A stretch of DNA of 64,000 bases from Saksenaea vasiformis B4078 (GCA_000697055.1 JNDT01002383.1:1-64000), one strand, 5' to 3'; numbered from the stretch's first letter, positions 35,824 through 48,460 are shown. The notes: generated from the sequence alone by a model not told the origin. Made by a program: numbers and translations.

Positions 35824-36528
35824 ATGTCGCGTCTTGCTGCCAACATGTTGCGATCTTTCAAGCAATTTGGCTTGTTGTCACAACGTTGTCTGTATTCAGT
35901 CAAAGCTTGGTCATTTAATGAGGCAACACGATGGTTAAATCAGTTCAACGCAGACAAAATTCCTCGCGATCAAGTAAAGATCACGTTTAGTCGCAGCAGC
36001 GGCCCTGGTGGTCAAAATGTCAATAAAGGTAATGAGACCATCGGGATCATACATGCTGAATACAACAACAGTTAGTAGTAAGGTCGATATGCGTCTTCGT
36101 TTGGATCAAGCAACGTGGATTCCCGATTATGCACGTGAAAAATTGAAGGTATGTACACACACACACACACACACACAACCGTGCTCTTTGCTGAAATAGT
36201 TGCTCATGTTATCCAAAGGCATCCCACCGTCTAACAAAAGCGGGGGAACTCGCGTTAACATCAGATCGTACACGTTCACAAGCCAAGAACATTGAGGACT
36301 GTTTTCAGAAACTGGCAGAAACAATCAAGGAAGCAGTGGCCGTGCCCAAAGACCCGGGTGAGGCCACTCTGGCACGGGTCGAAAAACTGTAAGCTTTTAT
36401 TATAAACCGATTTGCTGACTGATACACATCTTTCTAGGCGAGAAAAGGAGGATACTCGGCGAAAAGAAAGAAAACAACGCCATTCGCAGAAAAAGAGCAG
36501 TAGACGATCCAAAAGCTTTGATTACTAA
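35824..36528 (+). CDS. PTH4: Mitochondrial ICT1/Pth4-type peptidyl-tRNA hydrolase (GGQ protein)
   Basis: Four exons, 35824-36028, 36072-36148, 36219-36388 and 36438-36528, give 543 nt (180 aa). The N-terminal ~28 residues are basic and hydroxylated, as in a mitochondrial presequence. The catalytic GGQ loop reads ITFSRSSGPGGQNVNKVSSK, and an intron interrupts it after NVNK. No codon-recognition domain is present. The C-terminus is a Lys/Arg-rich tail (RRKERKQRHSQKKSSRRSKS), the feature that lets ICT1/MRPL58 and bacterial ArfB enter stalled mitoribosomes. It probably releases peptides from stalled mitochondrial ribosomes, or is a ribosomal subunit as in animals. Length and layout exclude a full class I release factor. 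Confidence 0.88.
36155..36178. repeat. (AC)n dinucleotide repeat inside an intron
   Basis: About eleven AC units (36156-36177) occupy the first half of intron 2 (36149-36218) of the GGQ-protein gene. Confidence 0.9.
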
Positions 36529-37160
36529 CAGGCTCAAAGTCCACGTCTATAAGTTTGTGTGGCCCTCTTTCTCTTTGTCCACCAAAAGGAATGTCTTCTC
36601 AGTGTAATACTGGCCGTGTGCTCTGATCCCTAGCTGTCGCGCCATACACTACATCATGTCGTTTGAATAATGATGATAGTGTAAAATGCGCTGTCCAAGT
36701 ATCAGCTGTCATCAAACAGATAAGCTAAAGGTACCCGTTGCTAGTAGAAGGACGGATAGTCTTTTAATATTCTATGGGACAAGCGTACTGGGGAGTCTCT
36801 ATGTGATAGATATATCAGTAACTAGTCGGTATCAATATATGAAGCAAAAAGAAGTCAATGGTTAATGCGTTAAGATATTGCCTGTGTCCATACGATTACG
36901 ATCCCAGAATCGAGCAGTAAATGAATTATTCTCACACTTCAATGCAGCGTGTACCTTCTCTCATCCTTCAAATTTCTCGTACCACAAAATAGCCTTGTTT
37001 ATTAGGATGACAAGGGCAGAATACATAGAAAGATATGATGGCACAGAGACCTCTTCAACGAAATGAACAAGGTCTATCAGAAAATTCAAAGGATCAACAT
37101 GTATCAAAGGATGAAGGAAGTCTGTCATATGCAAATGTGTTTTTTTTCTGTTTTATTCCC
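36529..37160. other. Convergent spacer; no gene seen
   Basis: These 632 bp lie between the ends of the GGQ-protein gene and the TMEM256-like gene. No ORF has a recognisable product and no repeat stands out. Confidence 0.45.
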
Positions 37161-37640
37161 TTAAAGAAGCAACGAGGCCCAGCCAGCCATCATCGCCACT
37201 CCACCCAGCGGAGTTACTGGTCCAAGAGGACGCCATGCGTCACGGTTAAGAGTCAATAAGTAAATGGTGCCACTGAAAGCAATTGTGCCGCCAAGAATCA
37301 ATGGAGCAGCTGCAGGATGAATACGACGGACACTTGGTGGAATGGACGAAAGTGCTAACAAAGCAACTGCATGCATAAGCTGGAACTCAGCAGCGAGTGT
37401 CCAGTTCTATGTGAGGTTAGCAAATTGTAGTAGACAACAACAGCCAAGTTGCTTAACTTACTCTGATTTTAGCTGGGTCATTGCCCACATGTTTGGCTAA
37501 CCCATGGGACCCATAAGCGCCGAGACCTAAAGCTGTCAAACCTAACAAACAAAAAAAGATTCTCTATCCTTAAAAACCTTTCGTCCCTTCTTGTTTCTAC
37601 CTAGCACGCTGCCTGCTCTCCAGTAAAAGTTAGATGCCAT
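37161..37640 (-). CDS. TMEM256/DUF423-family small membrane protein
   Basis: Three exons, 37640-37601, 37541-37462 and 37406-37161, give 366 nt (121 aa), near the usual 110-130. The family pattern is clear: an N-terminal membrane segment with GLTALGLGAYGSHGLAKH, a conserved N-terminal helix of the second part (NWTLAAEFQLMHAVALLALS), then TIAFSGTIYLLTLNRD and PVTPLGGVAMMAGWASLLL at the C-terminus. Four transmembrane segments are expected. The molecular role of this family (E. coli YgdD, human TMEM256) is unknown, so none is assigned. The GAYGSHG motif supports the call better than hydrophobicity alone. Confidence 0.88.
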
Positions 37641-38511
37641 GTCACAATGAGGTACAAAAAGAAATGAGAGAAAAAGAAAACGACAATTTTATTTCAACCC
37701 GCTGTATCTGAACCGAAAAAAAAAGAACTGACGTCAAATGTAGAATAAACTTTTGGGTCCAGTTCTGTCATCCATAAGTCATCACCGACCCATGTCTTTT
37801 TGAATCGCATGTTTGGATTGACTGTGAGAATGCCATCGACACGTTATTTTACTACATTGAAGCTTCATCCCTTCAGCCGAATCGCCGCGCTCTTTTAGCG
37901 AAAGAAAATAGAAGCTTCGCGCACCGACAAGCGGGAAGGTGACACCATGGAAAACACACGTCAGATTGACATGAAAAGCTATTGTTCTATACTTAGGAGA
38001 ACGCTTTACCATGGTTTGTAAAGGAAGAATGCAAGTCAAACCAGAGGATCATGCTTCATTTGCATCCAAAAAACAAATACCTTGATGGGAATCTTTTGTA
38101 GCAAAGAACATTCTTTGATGATTCCACGTACAATTTTTGCCCACAGATGGTTCCAGAACCCACAACTCTTATAACATTTTAACTACATAAAACGTATGCA
38201 AGGAAAGAAAAGCAAAAAAAAAAAAAAGAAAGGAAGGAAGGAACGGTGTACAAATGATAGAAGAGAGAGAACTACACATAATGCTATGCTTGTTGTCATG
38301 TTGCCACCATTCCCTTTCTTTTTTGGACCCCTCGGAAAGGGAGGGGGGGTGGGGGACCCATATGCGTCTAAGCAAAAGGGTAAAGAATGATGCTGTCAAA
38401 GCAGGAATGATACGTGGATTGGCCAAGTTGCGATTTATGGTTATATCTATTCGACCGTCACATTCTCTCTTTTTTTAAAGAAAGAGAAAAAAAAAGAGTA
38501 CAGGAACGTTA
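37641..38511. other. Divergent spacer, about 870 bp
   Basis: This region lies between the starts of the TMEM256-like and dehydrogenase genes. It contains homopolymer-rich patches (A13 at 38214-38226, G-rich 38340-38355). Several short ORFs on both strands have no family resemblance. Confidence 0.45.
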
Positions 38512-40094
38512 ATGGTTTCAACGACAAAGACCATTTGTCTCATTGGCCTTGGCATCTTAGCTCTTCTTGCATTCTGCCAGAAGTCGGTGAATCCCGAGAA
38601 GAAGGCTCGATGGCCTAACGCTACCGCTTGCAAGTGGACGCTCGGCGTCTTCTTAGGACTCAACCTTGGTTCCTGGATGCCAGCACTTCTTCGTATTTAC
38701 CTTATAGGCATGATAGAAGGTCTATTCAATATCATTTGGAGGCGTGGTTTATTTGGTTCGCCTCCAAAAGAGATGTTTGAAAAAGCTGTGGATTATTTCG
38801 TGGAACAGTACCGTAAAGAACATCCTGATGAACATCGCAATGCTGTGGTAACAGGTAAAAAAAAAAAAGAAAAATACAAATTCAAGAACCCTGAACCTTT
38901 TTTGACCAAAACCTTTCTCTGCACACGTTTAGGTGGTGATACCGGTATTGGGTTTGAAATTGCGCGTGGATTACTAGCAGCGGGATTTCATGTGATCATT
39001 GGTAAAAAAGAAAAAAAAACCTATTCATCTGAAAAATCTAAAAAACTGACCTTGACAGCGTCACATACGCCGGAACATGGCGTTGCCGCACAGACCAAGT
39101 TACGAGAAATTACGGAAAATGAAAATGTGTGGTACATGGAGCTCGATCTTTTATCCCACGACAGTGTCATTAAATTCTGTGATAATGTGATGGCTAAATT
39201 ACCTCAGAAGCAGTTGGATCTTTTAATTAGTACGTCCAACAAAAAAAAAGGAAGAAAAAAACACGAGTACTAAACAGAAAAAAATCTTTTTTTTTGTTTT
39301 TTTTTTTAGACAATGCTGGCATTATGAACCCACCATGCAAAATGACAGAGGACAACATTGAAAGTCAATATCGAGTGGTAATAATAATCATAATCATTCT
39401 GCTATAACTCAGTCAAGCGTCGAGACTAAAAAAAAGCATGTAACAATAGAACTGTTTGTCGCCTTTCTTGCTGACAATGCGTCTTCTACCGTGGATGCGA
39501 TCGGATGGTCGGGTTCTATTTGCCTCAAGTTCCACGGCATATACGGTCAGTTATTTTAATTCCAAAATGCAGGAGCAGAAATACTCCTTGAACGGTCTAT
39601 CGCACTACGGTTATAGTAAGCTTTCCATTGCTCTGCTAGCTACTCGGCTGAGTCAATTGCTTGCTAAACAAAAAAGCAAGATCAACGTTCTCGGTAATGC
39701 AAACCTGCTCCCCGTTTTACATAAAAGGGTGATCGAACTAAACGTACCATTATGTTGTTGTCTAGTTTTTCATCCTGGCGTTGTCCGCACAAAACTCTAC
39801 CAACATACCAGGGCAGCCAATTGGAATATCTTCCGGCATATTTTGGATTACGCTCTATTAACACCAAAGGAAGGAAGCAAGACACCTTTGTTTCTCAGTC
39901 TATGGTCAAATATTGACGCGTCAGATGGACAAATGTGGGTGGACATGGTCCCATACCCCGTACCGTTTAGCAGTGAAGTCGAAATTCTGGATTCCCTATG
40001 GAGCTATTCTCTCGAGAAATTACGAGGACTGGACGCCGAAAAATATATCAGCAGTTGTGCTCGTGACGATGACTCTATGCAGGTCATATCGTAA
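38512..40094 (+). CDS. Short-chain dehydrogenase/reductase, membrane-anchored, retinol-dehydrogenase-like
   Basis: Six exons, 38512-38854, 38933-39001, 39059-39229, 39310-39377, 39450-39693 and 39766-40094, join to 1,224 nt (407 aa). Residues 1-75 contain two hydrophobic segments, probably an ER or lipid-droplet anchor. The Rossmann fold has the cofactor motif TGGDTGIG (114-121), NNAG (195-198), a catalytic Ser in FASSSTAY and the YxxxK pair YGYSK (Y270, K274), followed by VFHPGVVRTKLY. These are the classical SDR hallmarks. The long N-terminal part and the FHPGVVRT motif resemble the WW-oxidoreductase/retinol dehydrogenase branch. Substrate (lipid, sterol or retinoid) cannot be told. The introns are T/A-rich and 52-80 nt. 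Confidence 0.88.
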
Positions 40095-40344
40095 CATGGA
40101 TTTCTTTTTTTTTTTATTTTTGCCTGCGTTTCAAACCTACTGCGTGTTAATACATAAAAACAGAAAACATATATATCTCTATTTTTTTTTTCCTTACCTG
40201 TGCGTCCATTTTCTAATTTGACCCGGGTACACATTACAAGACGATGGTAGCGAGTTAAACGCCACGTGTATCATTCGTTTGCAGATATAAAGGAGCCTGT
40301 GTCTCTTTCTTTACTTTTTTTTTTATTTGGTTGCTAAAAAACTA
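40095..40344. promoter_or_regulatory. Spacer and promoter upstream of the GH9 gene
   Basis: A 250-bp spacer between two plus-strand genes contains TATAAAGG at about 40286, some 55 nt before the GH9 ATG, followed by a pyrimidine-rich leader. This fits a TATA-type promoter. Confidence 0.45.
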
Positions 40345-42764
40345 ATGCGTGTAACATTTGTATTTCTATTGTTTGCCGCGTTTACTGTAGCTCAGTATGA
40401 ACGGCTGCTAAGTGATTCACTTTTATTTTATGAAGCACAGCGATCGGGTCATTTCCCCGCCAATAATAGAATCCCATGGTTCGAAAGAGACAGAGAAGAG
40501 AAAGGGAAAGGAACAATGAGCTGACAAGATTATATGTATATAAAAATAGGCGTAACAATTCTGCACTGAGAGACGGCTCCGATGTAAACCTTGATCTTAC
40601 AGGGGTGAGGACTCAAAAAAAAAAAAGGTGGCGATGTTTGTTTTGTTGATCCATCTTTGTTATGCTAGGGTTACTACGATGCTGGCGATTATGTCAAGGT
40701 AAACATTTTTAGCTTCTCAATTTAGATTTACATTGCTTGCAGTTTACTTTTCCCTTGTGCTACACAATAACAACACTGAGTTGGGGAGGTAAGCTCACTT
40801 TTTTTTATTTTCTTCTATTCACTTAACTCACTTGAATGTTCAAAAGGCATCGAGTATTATCAAGGTTATAAAAAGGCGGGTCAGCTGGACTATTTAAAAG
40901 CTATGCTTCAATGGGTAACTAAAAGCTTTTTTCTTACCTAAATGATATAAATGTTTTAATTCTGACGTCCTAGGGAACCGACTGGTTGATCAAAGCACAT
41001 CCAGCCCCTGATGTTTTGTATGTGCAGGTAAGACATGAGCGATCATTGTTATCTTCTAACCTTGCTATTATAGGTTGGTGATGCTGCTCTTGACAATCAT
41101 TACTGGGGTAAGAAAGAAAAACCCCATCCTTTTTTTTTTCTTTTTTGCATTTCCTAACGAATTGTTAAAGGTCCGGACACAACCATTCCCCTTCCTCGAC
41201 CTTCTTACCAAATCAATGCGTCTGCGTTTGGTACGGATGTAGCAGCGGAAGCAGGTACTTTACTAGAAACCTGTATATTATGCATAATAATAATGGATAT
41301 TTAGCTTCCGCGTTTGCATCTGCGTCCATCCTCTTCCGTATGATTGCGAAAGAGAAAGAAAGCAAAGAGGACGACACGTATGCTCAGAAATTATTGGATC
41401 ATGCGCAACAGCTCTATAATGCATCGACACAAATCCGCCCATACCAACGTTATCAAGATGCAATGCGCACCCTCGGTGATTATTATGCGAGCACAGGTTC
41501 GGTACTATCTAATAATTTGCATCTCTTTCTTAACTTGGATCCCCAGATTACAAAGATGATTTGACCCTGGCTGCTTTGTGGATGTACCGTGCTACGCATG
41601 ATCAGAAATTTCTTGACGAAGCTCTCCATTTTGATAATCAATCTCTGGTTGAAGATCACATCTTGCCGCCAAGCTGGGACGATAAGGTAAGTTTTCTTTT
41701 TTTTTCTTTTTGTTGCAGAGATACCAGAGGCTCATGTCTTGGAAAGTATGGAGCTGTCTACGTGCTTTTTGCTCAGATGACGATGGATGGACATCCATCC
41801 TTTGCCGCTCGACGACAAGGAGCGGAAAGGTACCTCGACCAATTAATTTCAAGAGGACGTACCAAGGGTGGCCTATTGTGGTGGAAAGATGCAAGGTAAT
41901 GCACAAATCCAGTTTCCTGAAGCATCCTCTAACAACTGTCTGCAGTGGAAATAACAGTCTTCCATGTGCGATGGCTGCCAGCGATCTGCTCATGTTATAC
42001 AGTGCTTCTGTCCTCTCTCCTCTCTCGGAAAAGAACCCGACCAACCGTAATCAGCTTTTGGCCAAGTCAAAACAATACAATGGTTTGTTGAAGGAAAACA
42101 CAAAAAAGCAGAACGTTCCAACCTTCTTTTGTCAACTTAGACATAGCCAAGAGCCAGTTGGACTATATTCTTGGCAAAAACCCGGCAAATCAACACTATG
42201 TCGTGGGCGAAGCACCAAATTCTCCCAAATATCCACACCATGCCGGTGCAAGCGGTGTTGTAGGAATAGATCAATTGCTTTATTCCAAAATGCCGTTACA
42301 TGTCTTGTATGGAGGTATGTAGAGGAACGGGTAAAAAAAAAAAAGGGACATTGGTACTTAGGTCGTGGAATATAGCACTTGTTGGAGGGCCAAATGAGAA
42401 CGACACCTTCGTGGATCGTCTTGATAACTGGTCAGAGACGGAAGTGGCGTTAGATTACAATGCACCTTATCAAAATGTTTTGGCGCGTCAAGTCATGTAC
42501 GAGACTCCAAACTCTGGCAACGTACCACCATCCTCCCCCTATGATGTACCCGGACAATCAAATGTACTTCTTCCTGTCTGGGCAATTGCACTGTGTGTAG
42601 TGCTTCCTGTATTGAGTATCATTACCATTGCTGCCACCGTGGCGATCATGTATCTACGAAGACGAATGAGAGCAGCAAAAGCGGAAGAGGCCAAACGAAA
42701 TTCCAGTAGTTCCACTGCACATATCCTTGCTGCTCCATCTATAGAAAAACCCGCATCACCATAA
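40345..42764 (+). CDS. Family 9 glycosyl hydrolase (endoglucanase) with C-terminal membrane anchor
   Basis: Fourteen exons (40345-40478, 40550-40604, 40669-40698, 40743-40788, 40847-40914, 40974-41027, 41074-41107, 41171-41254, 41305-41496, 41547-41686, 41747-41895, 41946-42082, 42141-42314, 42376-42764) join to 1,686 nt (561 aa). After a signal peptide (1-16) comes a GH9 catalytic domain: LLFYEAQRSGHFP, then GGYYDAGDYVKF with the catalytic base pair D67/D70, WDDKYGAVYVLFAQM, LDYILGKNPANQHYVVG and the acid E455 in ETEVALDYNA. A transmembrane segment (~496-526) and a short basic cytoplasmic tail follow. GH9 enzymes cut beta-1,4-glucans; the anchor suggests a cell-surface role. The usual PHHR motif reads PHHAGAS here. 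Exon 3 is only 30 nt. Confidence 0.92.
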
Positions 42765-42824
42765 CTCTGCAGTACTGTGTCTTTTTGTTTTTATATATAT
42801 GTATATTACAAAAGAGATTTTTTT

Positions 42825-44286
42825 TTATAAATCTTCATAATCTTCATCACCTAAAATTTCAATCCCATTATCTTCATCGTCATCATCATCTTCTTCATCG
42901 CTCATATTCGGTCGTTTCGGTTCTGGAATCCGTTCTTCAGATCTCGACTTCGCTGGCACAGATGATTTCTTCGAAACGAAGGTCAGACATATCTTCAAAC
43001 AAACATATAACTTACGCTTTCTGCCTCCTCGTCTAAAAACATATTTAGATCTGGTGCGTTATCATCCAACTGTAATGATTCCAATGTGGCGGTCATATTC
43101 ACTTTGCTATCATCTATATAGTATGCATGACCTGGTAAATTTTGATTCTGGCCGCGCTTTCCCCCCCCCCCTAAAACTTACGAGAATACAGAGATGAAAC
43201 CTCAGTTTCTCTGCGTCGCCGATAGTCTTCTAACTGTGCCTGAAACGTCGCGTCATATAATTCAACTCGCTTCTTGGTCTGTTGTTGATGATGTTCTTCA
43301 TAGGCTCGTTTTAAGGCCATTTCCCTCGCTTGAAGCATATCTCTGTTATGCAAATTTAGCAAACAAAGACGCCGTAATCATCGTAAAGTTAGTTACCTTT
43401 TCTTATCCATCTCTTGACGAAATGCCTCTTCTTCCTGTCGTTTCCAATCTTCGAAGGCGCGTCTTTCGATATCAGCTGAATTCTCTTCTATGACCTGTTC
43501 CAATGACTGAAGCGCGGTTTTCAAATTGGCTACACCGAAAAAGAAGAACGATCAGTGTAATTCCCATCCAAACGAGATATCCTTACTTGCGGTTTCGGCC
43601 ATCGTAGCCAAGTCGGTTTTGATAGAATTTAATGCTGTAGAAGATGTTTGCATCGCTTCGCATACGTTGACATGTTGCTGACAGTGATTAAACACTCGTG
43701 CCATCAGTTGATCCGCCGTCTGCAAGTATTAGATTAATCGTTGTGTCACGATAGAGGCGCAAAATCACCTAGTCATACATTAGCCTTATTAGAATTCTCC
43801 TGATTTTTCTCGTGAATCGTTCGCCAATCTTGTTGAACTCTTTGCTATAGCTGTCAGAGCAAGTTCGGAGAATTTACAGTTTATACTTTTTTATCAGTCT
43901 TCCTGTAGCTTCCAGGTCATGAATAGAAGTAGTAGTCTGGCCATTCTCGTGCTGCATGATCGCTGTCGTCGACGACCTGTAACCCAAAGTCAGCGTTCGA
44001 ATCAGTCTAATGAACATACGTTGCTTCGGCTCGATTTAGAATGATAGCATTTAAATTTCTAAATTCTGACTTGAGCGTCTCTAGTCTAATCAGAATTTCA
44101 GCAGGATGTCAGTAGCAAGCTTCATGGTACCGTTCTAAACCGCGCACATGCCATTCTTCTTCATTCCAACTACAAAATAGCTCCGAGTCAGCTCTTATTT
44201 CAAGCGATGCCAAACAAAGAAGACCTTGTCAATGACTTTATATTAAGGGATGTACTTGGAAGAATACTTTTAAATTGTTGAAACAT
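42825..44286 (-). CDS. DTNBP1: Dysbindin-like coiled-coil protein (BLOC-1 subunit homologue)
   Basis: About ten short exons run from the ATG at 44286 (MFQQFKSILPSTSLNIKSLT) to the TAA at 42825-42827. Early exons are 44286-44225, 44169-44131, 44085-44020 and from 43976. The protein is mostly coiled coil: LERLETLKSEFRNLNAI, QQDWRTIHEKNQENSNKA, ADQLMARVFNHCQQHVNV and DMLQAREMALKRAYEEHHQQ. Its layout follows dysbindin: a short N-terminus, a central coiled coil with a helix like QMKLKERQKFFEEAF, then a C-terminal LQLDDNAPDLNMFLDEE that parallels the vertebrate MDISDQEALDVFLNSG stretch, and an acidic tail. Dysbindin belongs to the BLOC-1 complex in endosome-to-lysosome-related trafficking. The exact splice sites of some exons are uncertain. 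Confidence 0.7.
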
Positions 44287-45752
44287 GGCATAATCACCAT
44301 TTTTCTTGCGGGGACAGCCATTATAACTTCCATGTGACATGACTGCTACGTCTCTGGCTTGCTTGATTCATGCATGCAGGGCAGGCAGGCAAAATCGTCA
44401 AATCATGAAATCGTTGTAAATGTCAGCATTTAAGAAAAATATAAGTCAATCCGCTGGTATCAAGTAACAACCTGCGTGAAATCGCTAATGTAACGCCCTT
44501 TTGGCACTCCAACCAACAACAGCAATAACTGCTTGCTAAGTTTTCAATGCGTTGCAGAAACAAGCTTAGTCCTGTTTGCGACGAGAATGTCCCTGGGTGT
44601 TAAAGCCATAGTATATCAATATGCCGGCTATGCCAATTTGTGGACAATTTATAGCGTTTGACTCAAAGCCTAACGAGAAACGAAATGCTCGGTTGCAAAT
44701 GAACCACTTCTGTTTCTCTCTCAGTTCCCGTTTGATGAACCTTTAGAGGAGGTCTGGTAGTAAAACTAAGCTCGTCATTTCTCGCTTTCGTATAAATGCC
44801 CCTCTGCACATTTTATGTTTCTTTGCTGCATGATAACAAACAGAAAATCTTTGCGGTTTTGTTAAAAATAAAATAGGGTTGTATTCTTACTTATTGCTCG
44901 AGTCGACCGAAATTCTGACGTTAGAAGAGAAAAGCGAACAGTGTGAGACAAGGAACGGTGAAAGAATTTGCCGAATAGGATGAGATACGCATATAGTTAG
45001 ACAGAGATAACCAAAATAATAATGTGGAGATTAAGCAGCATAGCAAAGTATTCTCGACGGTTCAACGTCCTTTCAACTCAATCTGTTAAGAATCTACGCA
45101 TCCTTCTTGCACAGATCGGAATTTTCGCAATGGTTGTTCCAATCGCAGTAGAGGTAGAGTTGCAGGATATGGTTGGCGAGAGTGGATGCTTGTTCATCAG
45201 AAGCAATGCATGATAAATGAATGACATGAGTATTACGTAATGGTGACACCAAACGGTACAAGTTTCCTGCAACGATATCGAAAGAGGATCTTATATTATG
45301 AGCTAGGTAGAGCTCAAGGTCTCAAGACGATACCTTACGTGAAGTCTATAGCAGAACACTTCTTCCCTAGGCATTAGGCGCTGTCAGGCTTACGTCGGAT
45401 AGGTTAGGTATACGCGATTCAATTGGGAAATAGGGACTGCATGAAATACTTATTCCAAGTGCGTTCCAGTGTTTTCTATTCCTTTTGCTTAGAACAGGGT
45501 AACTTTTGCTGCCAAGGCAACTAAGAGGATCGAGAGATAGAGTTATCTTGATCCAGTTGTCTGTTTCCCAGAGAACACTTCGTTACTATGGATCGTCGTA
45601 CAAGAGATACCAATTTGACCAAAAGATCGTCATTTTTCTTAACGCTTGTAGGAGGAAGCGACATGATATTTCTATCTGTTCAGGAGCATTAAGTCGCCAG
45701 GCGGAGTCAACTGCTCTTCTATTTGCTACAGGGAAGTAAAAACCCAGCTGGA

Positions 45753-45786
<34 letters not shown>

Positions 45787-45863
45787 GAAAGAAAGAAGAA
45801 ACGGCGGAACGAAATTTTTTGGTTTTATGCAGAGCAAGTATTTTGTTTTTCTCTCAGTGAACG
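44287..45863. promoter_or_regulatory. Long divergent intergenic region between dysbindin and the APSES gene
   Basis: This 1.58-kb region holds no supported gene. A 28-nt A tract (45759-45786) lies about 80 nt before the APSES start. A short TATAAATG word is present near 44790. Long divergent promoters are common for cell-cycle regulators, but no MCB (ACGCGT) element was seen in it. Confidence 0.4.
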
Positions 45864-47772
45864 ATGGCACAATCTGAAATATACAAAGCGACGTATTCTG
45901 GTGTGCCAGTATATGAGATGCATTGTAACGATGTGGCTGTCATGCGACGACAAGCGGATTCTTATCTCAATGCAACCCAAATTCTCAAGGTAGCTAATTT
46001 TGACAAACCCCATCGCACCCGTATTCTCGAACGAGAGGTTCAGACGGGTGAGCACGAGAAAGTTCAGGGGGGTTACGGCAAATACCAAGGTTAGAAGAGC
46101 ACACTATGCGATCGCCCGAAATGGCTGATCCTTTATAGGCACATGGATCCCCTATGAACGAGCATTAGAATTAGCAAAACAATACAATGTCGATCAGGTT
46201 CTCAAGCCTATATTTGAGTTTGTTAAAGGAGACAAAAGCCCGCCTCTTGCACCTAAGCGTAACGCAGCTTCTTCTTCGGCAGCACGGCCGACTAAATCGC
46301 GAGAACCTCGTGGACGAAAGCGAGCGAAACCGCAGGATGAACCTGAGGATGATATTTCCCAATACAGCGACACGCCAAATACCATGACGCCGTCTCCTAT
46401 GATTCGAGCGGCGAATGACTCTAAGAAAATGGAAGAATGCGCCTTGCCTCCTCCTCCACATCACAAGCGTGTGAGGCGGAAGGAGGCAACTGACAACGAG
46501 GGGGAAGCTGACGAAGATCATGCGCAGGCTTTGCTGAGCCATTTCATCTCTGGTGACGAGGGAATTCCTGATCTGCTACTCTACCCACCGTATAACCTGG
46601 ATGTCAATGTAATTATTGATGACGAAGGCCACACAAGCTTGCATTGGGCTGCAGCAATGGGTCGCCTTAAGATTGTCAGGATATTGATGCAAATGGGTGC
46701 AGATATCTATCGCGTGAATTACAAAGGACAGACAGCACTCATGCGAAGTGTCCTTTTCACCAACAATTTCGACGGAAAGACGTTTCAGGAGTTGTTGCAC
46801 ATGCTGCAAAAGACGATGTTTAACATCGACAAAAAGGATCAGACGGTGTTCCATCATGTGGCTCTGACGGCGAGCGCCAAGGGTAAATTACAAGCATCAC
46901 GTTATTACATGGAATGTCTGATTGAGAAGCTGCGCCATCGATCTGAACTTATTTCGATATTGAATGTCCAAGATGTCTATGGCGACACTGCTTTAACCAT
47001 CTCTGCACGGACAGGCAATAAGAAACTGGTCAAGTTGCTAATCGATGCAGGTGCAAGTACAGAATTAGCCAACGACGAAGGCATTACGTCGCAGGATTAT
47101 CTGGATCACGCGAAACCGCGGGATGAACACGAGACCCGAGATCGGTTGCGACAAAAAGTGGAAAGTCTATCCAATCTTGTACTGTCAAACAACCACGACG
47201 CATCCACACCGACGCTTTCACACCTGTTTGACGGTTTCGCTAATAGTTATGAATGCGATCTGTTGCAGAAAGAACAAGCAGTCAAGGAAAAGAAGTTAGA
47301 GCTGGAAGCTAAACAGAAGCGGCTCGCTCAGACGCTTGTCATGCTAGAACATGTTCAGTGGGACGCTGACGTGCTGGCAAAGGCAGAGAGTAGCGGTCAT
47401 CAATTGGAGTCACGGTTACGAAAGCTGTGGCAGCATAACCAGAAGTTAAAGCTGGCTCGTCTGATTAAGGAAAACGAAGAAAGACAACAAGCAAGGCAGG
47501 CAGCATCGTCACAACCGCAGGAGAACGAGGAGGACGCTTTGACGTGGAGATTAAACGAGTTGACCACGCGATTGTGCGAGCTTCAGCGATCGCGGCGGAC
47601 AATGGTGGATGATATTATAAAGCTCAACGCACAAGTACCCGCGAAACGGTATCAAGATTACAAACGTCTTATATCAACCTGCTGCAGCGTCGCGTACGAG
47701 AACGTGGATTCAATGCTTCCTTCCTTACTGGCCCTATTTGATGAAACCAATGTACAGTCGGCTTCTTCCTGA
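45864..47772 (+). CDS. APSES/KilA-N transcription factor with ankyrin repeats (Mbp1/Swi4/Res-like)
   Basis: Two exons, 45864-46089 and 46139-47772, give 1,860 nt (619 aa). Residues ~1-105 are an APSES DNA-binding domain: [58 protein letters not shown] and [15 protein letters not shown] basic linker ([13 protein letters not shown]) follows. Ankyrin repeats lie at ~236-265 ([20 protein letters not shown]) and ~355-385 ([20 protein letters not shown]). The C-terminus (430-560) is coiled coil. This is the layout of Mbp1, Swi4 and Res1/Res2, the DNA-binding subunits of MBF/SBF that switch on G1/S genes. Which paralogue it is cannot be decided. The single intron interrupts the APSES domain. Confidence 0.95.
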
Positions 47773-48460
47773 TCATCTACACCTTCCATCTCGATTAAAA
47801 GAAAAGAAATCAATCACACAAAAGAAAATAGCGTCAACAGAGTGATGAACTCCCTCCCCATCATTCGTTCCTTCACCCTTCCCGCATTCTCGTTAGACCA
47901 TTTCCCCTTTTTCTTGTACAGTTGAGTGTTTAAAAACAATAAAAAAAGATTGTTTTTGTTCACTCGGGTTAAATCAAGCACTAGCTGGATTCAGATTTAT
48001 CGAACAAGTTACGGACATCGTTGGACCGAAACTTTAAGGATTCCCACGTATAGCCCTCTTACTTGATCCAAGACGTCAGTTTCTTCTATATAAGGGCAGA
48101 TAGACTGAATATGGATCACATGAGACTGAGACCGCGATTCAGCGAGTGTAACGTCTGTACGCGCGTTTCACGTTTCTTGCTGAAAACGTACTACAGGGTG
48201 TCCACTACGGTTCATGGCGATTTTGATCCGATCGTCGGTGAATGGCCACAAAAAGAGGAGAAATGGAAGAAAGAATGTTAAACATACGCGTCTCTAACAC
48301 TTTGAGGGCTAATTATCGTAGGTCTAATTCGTATACAATCTCGTCCCTATGAATATCGTCACGAAGGTGAAGGGGACGGGACACAGTAGTTGTGTTCTGT
48401 TTGACCAGACGCGTTCTCTACAGGTCCCATGACGATAAATTCATATGCCAGTATGCTGTG

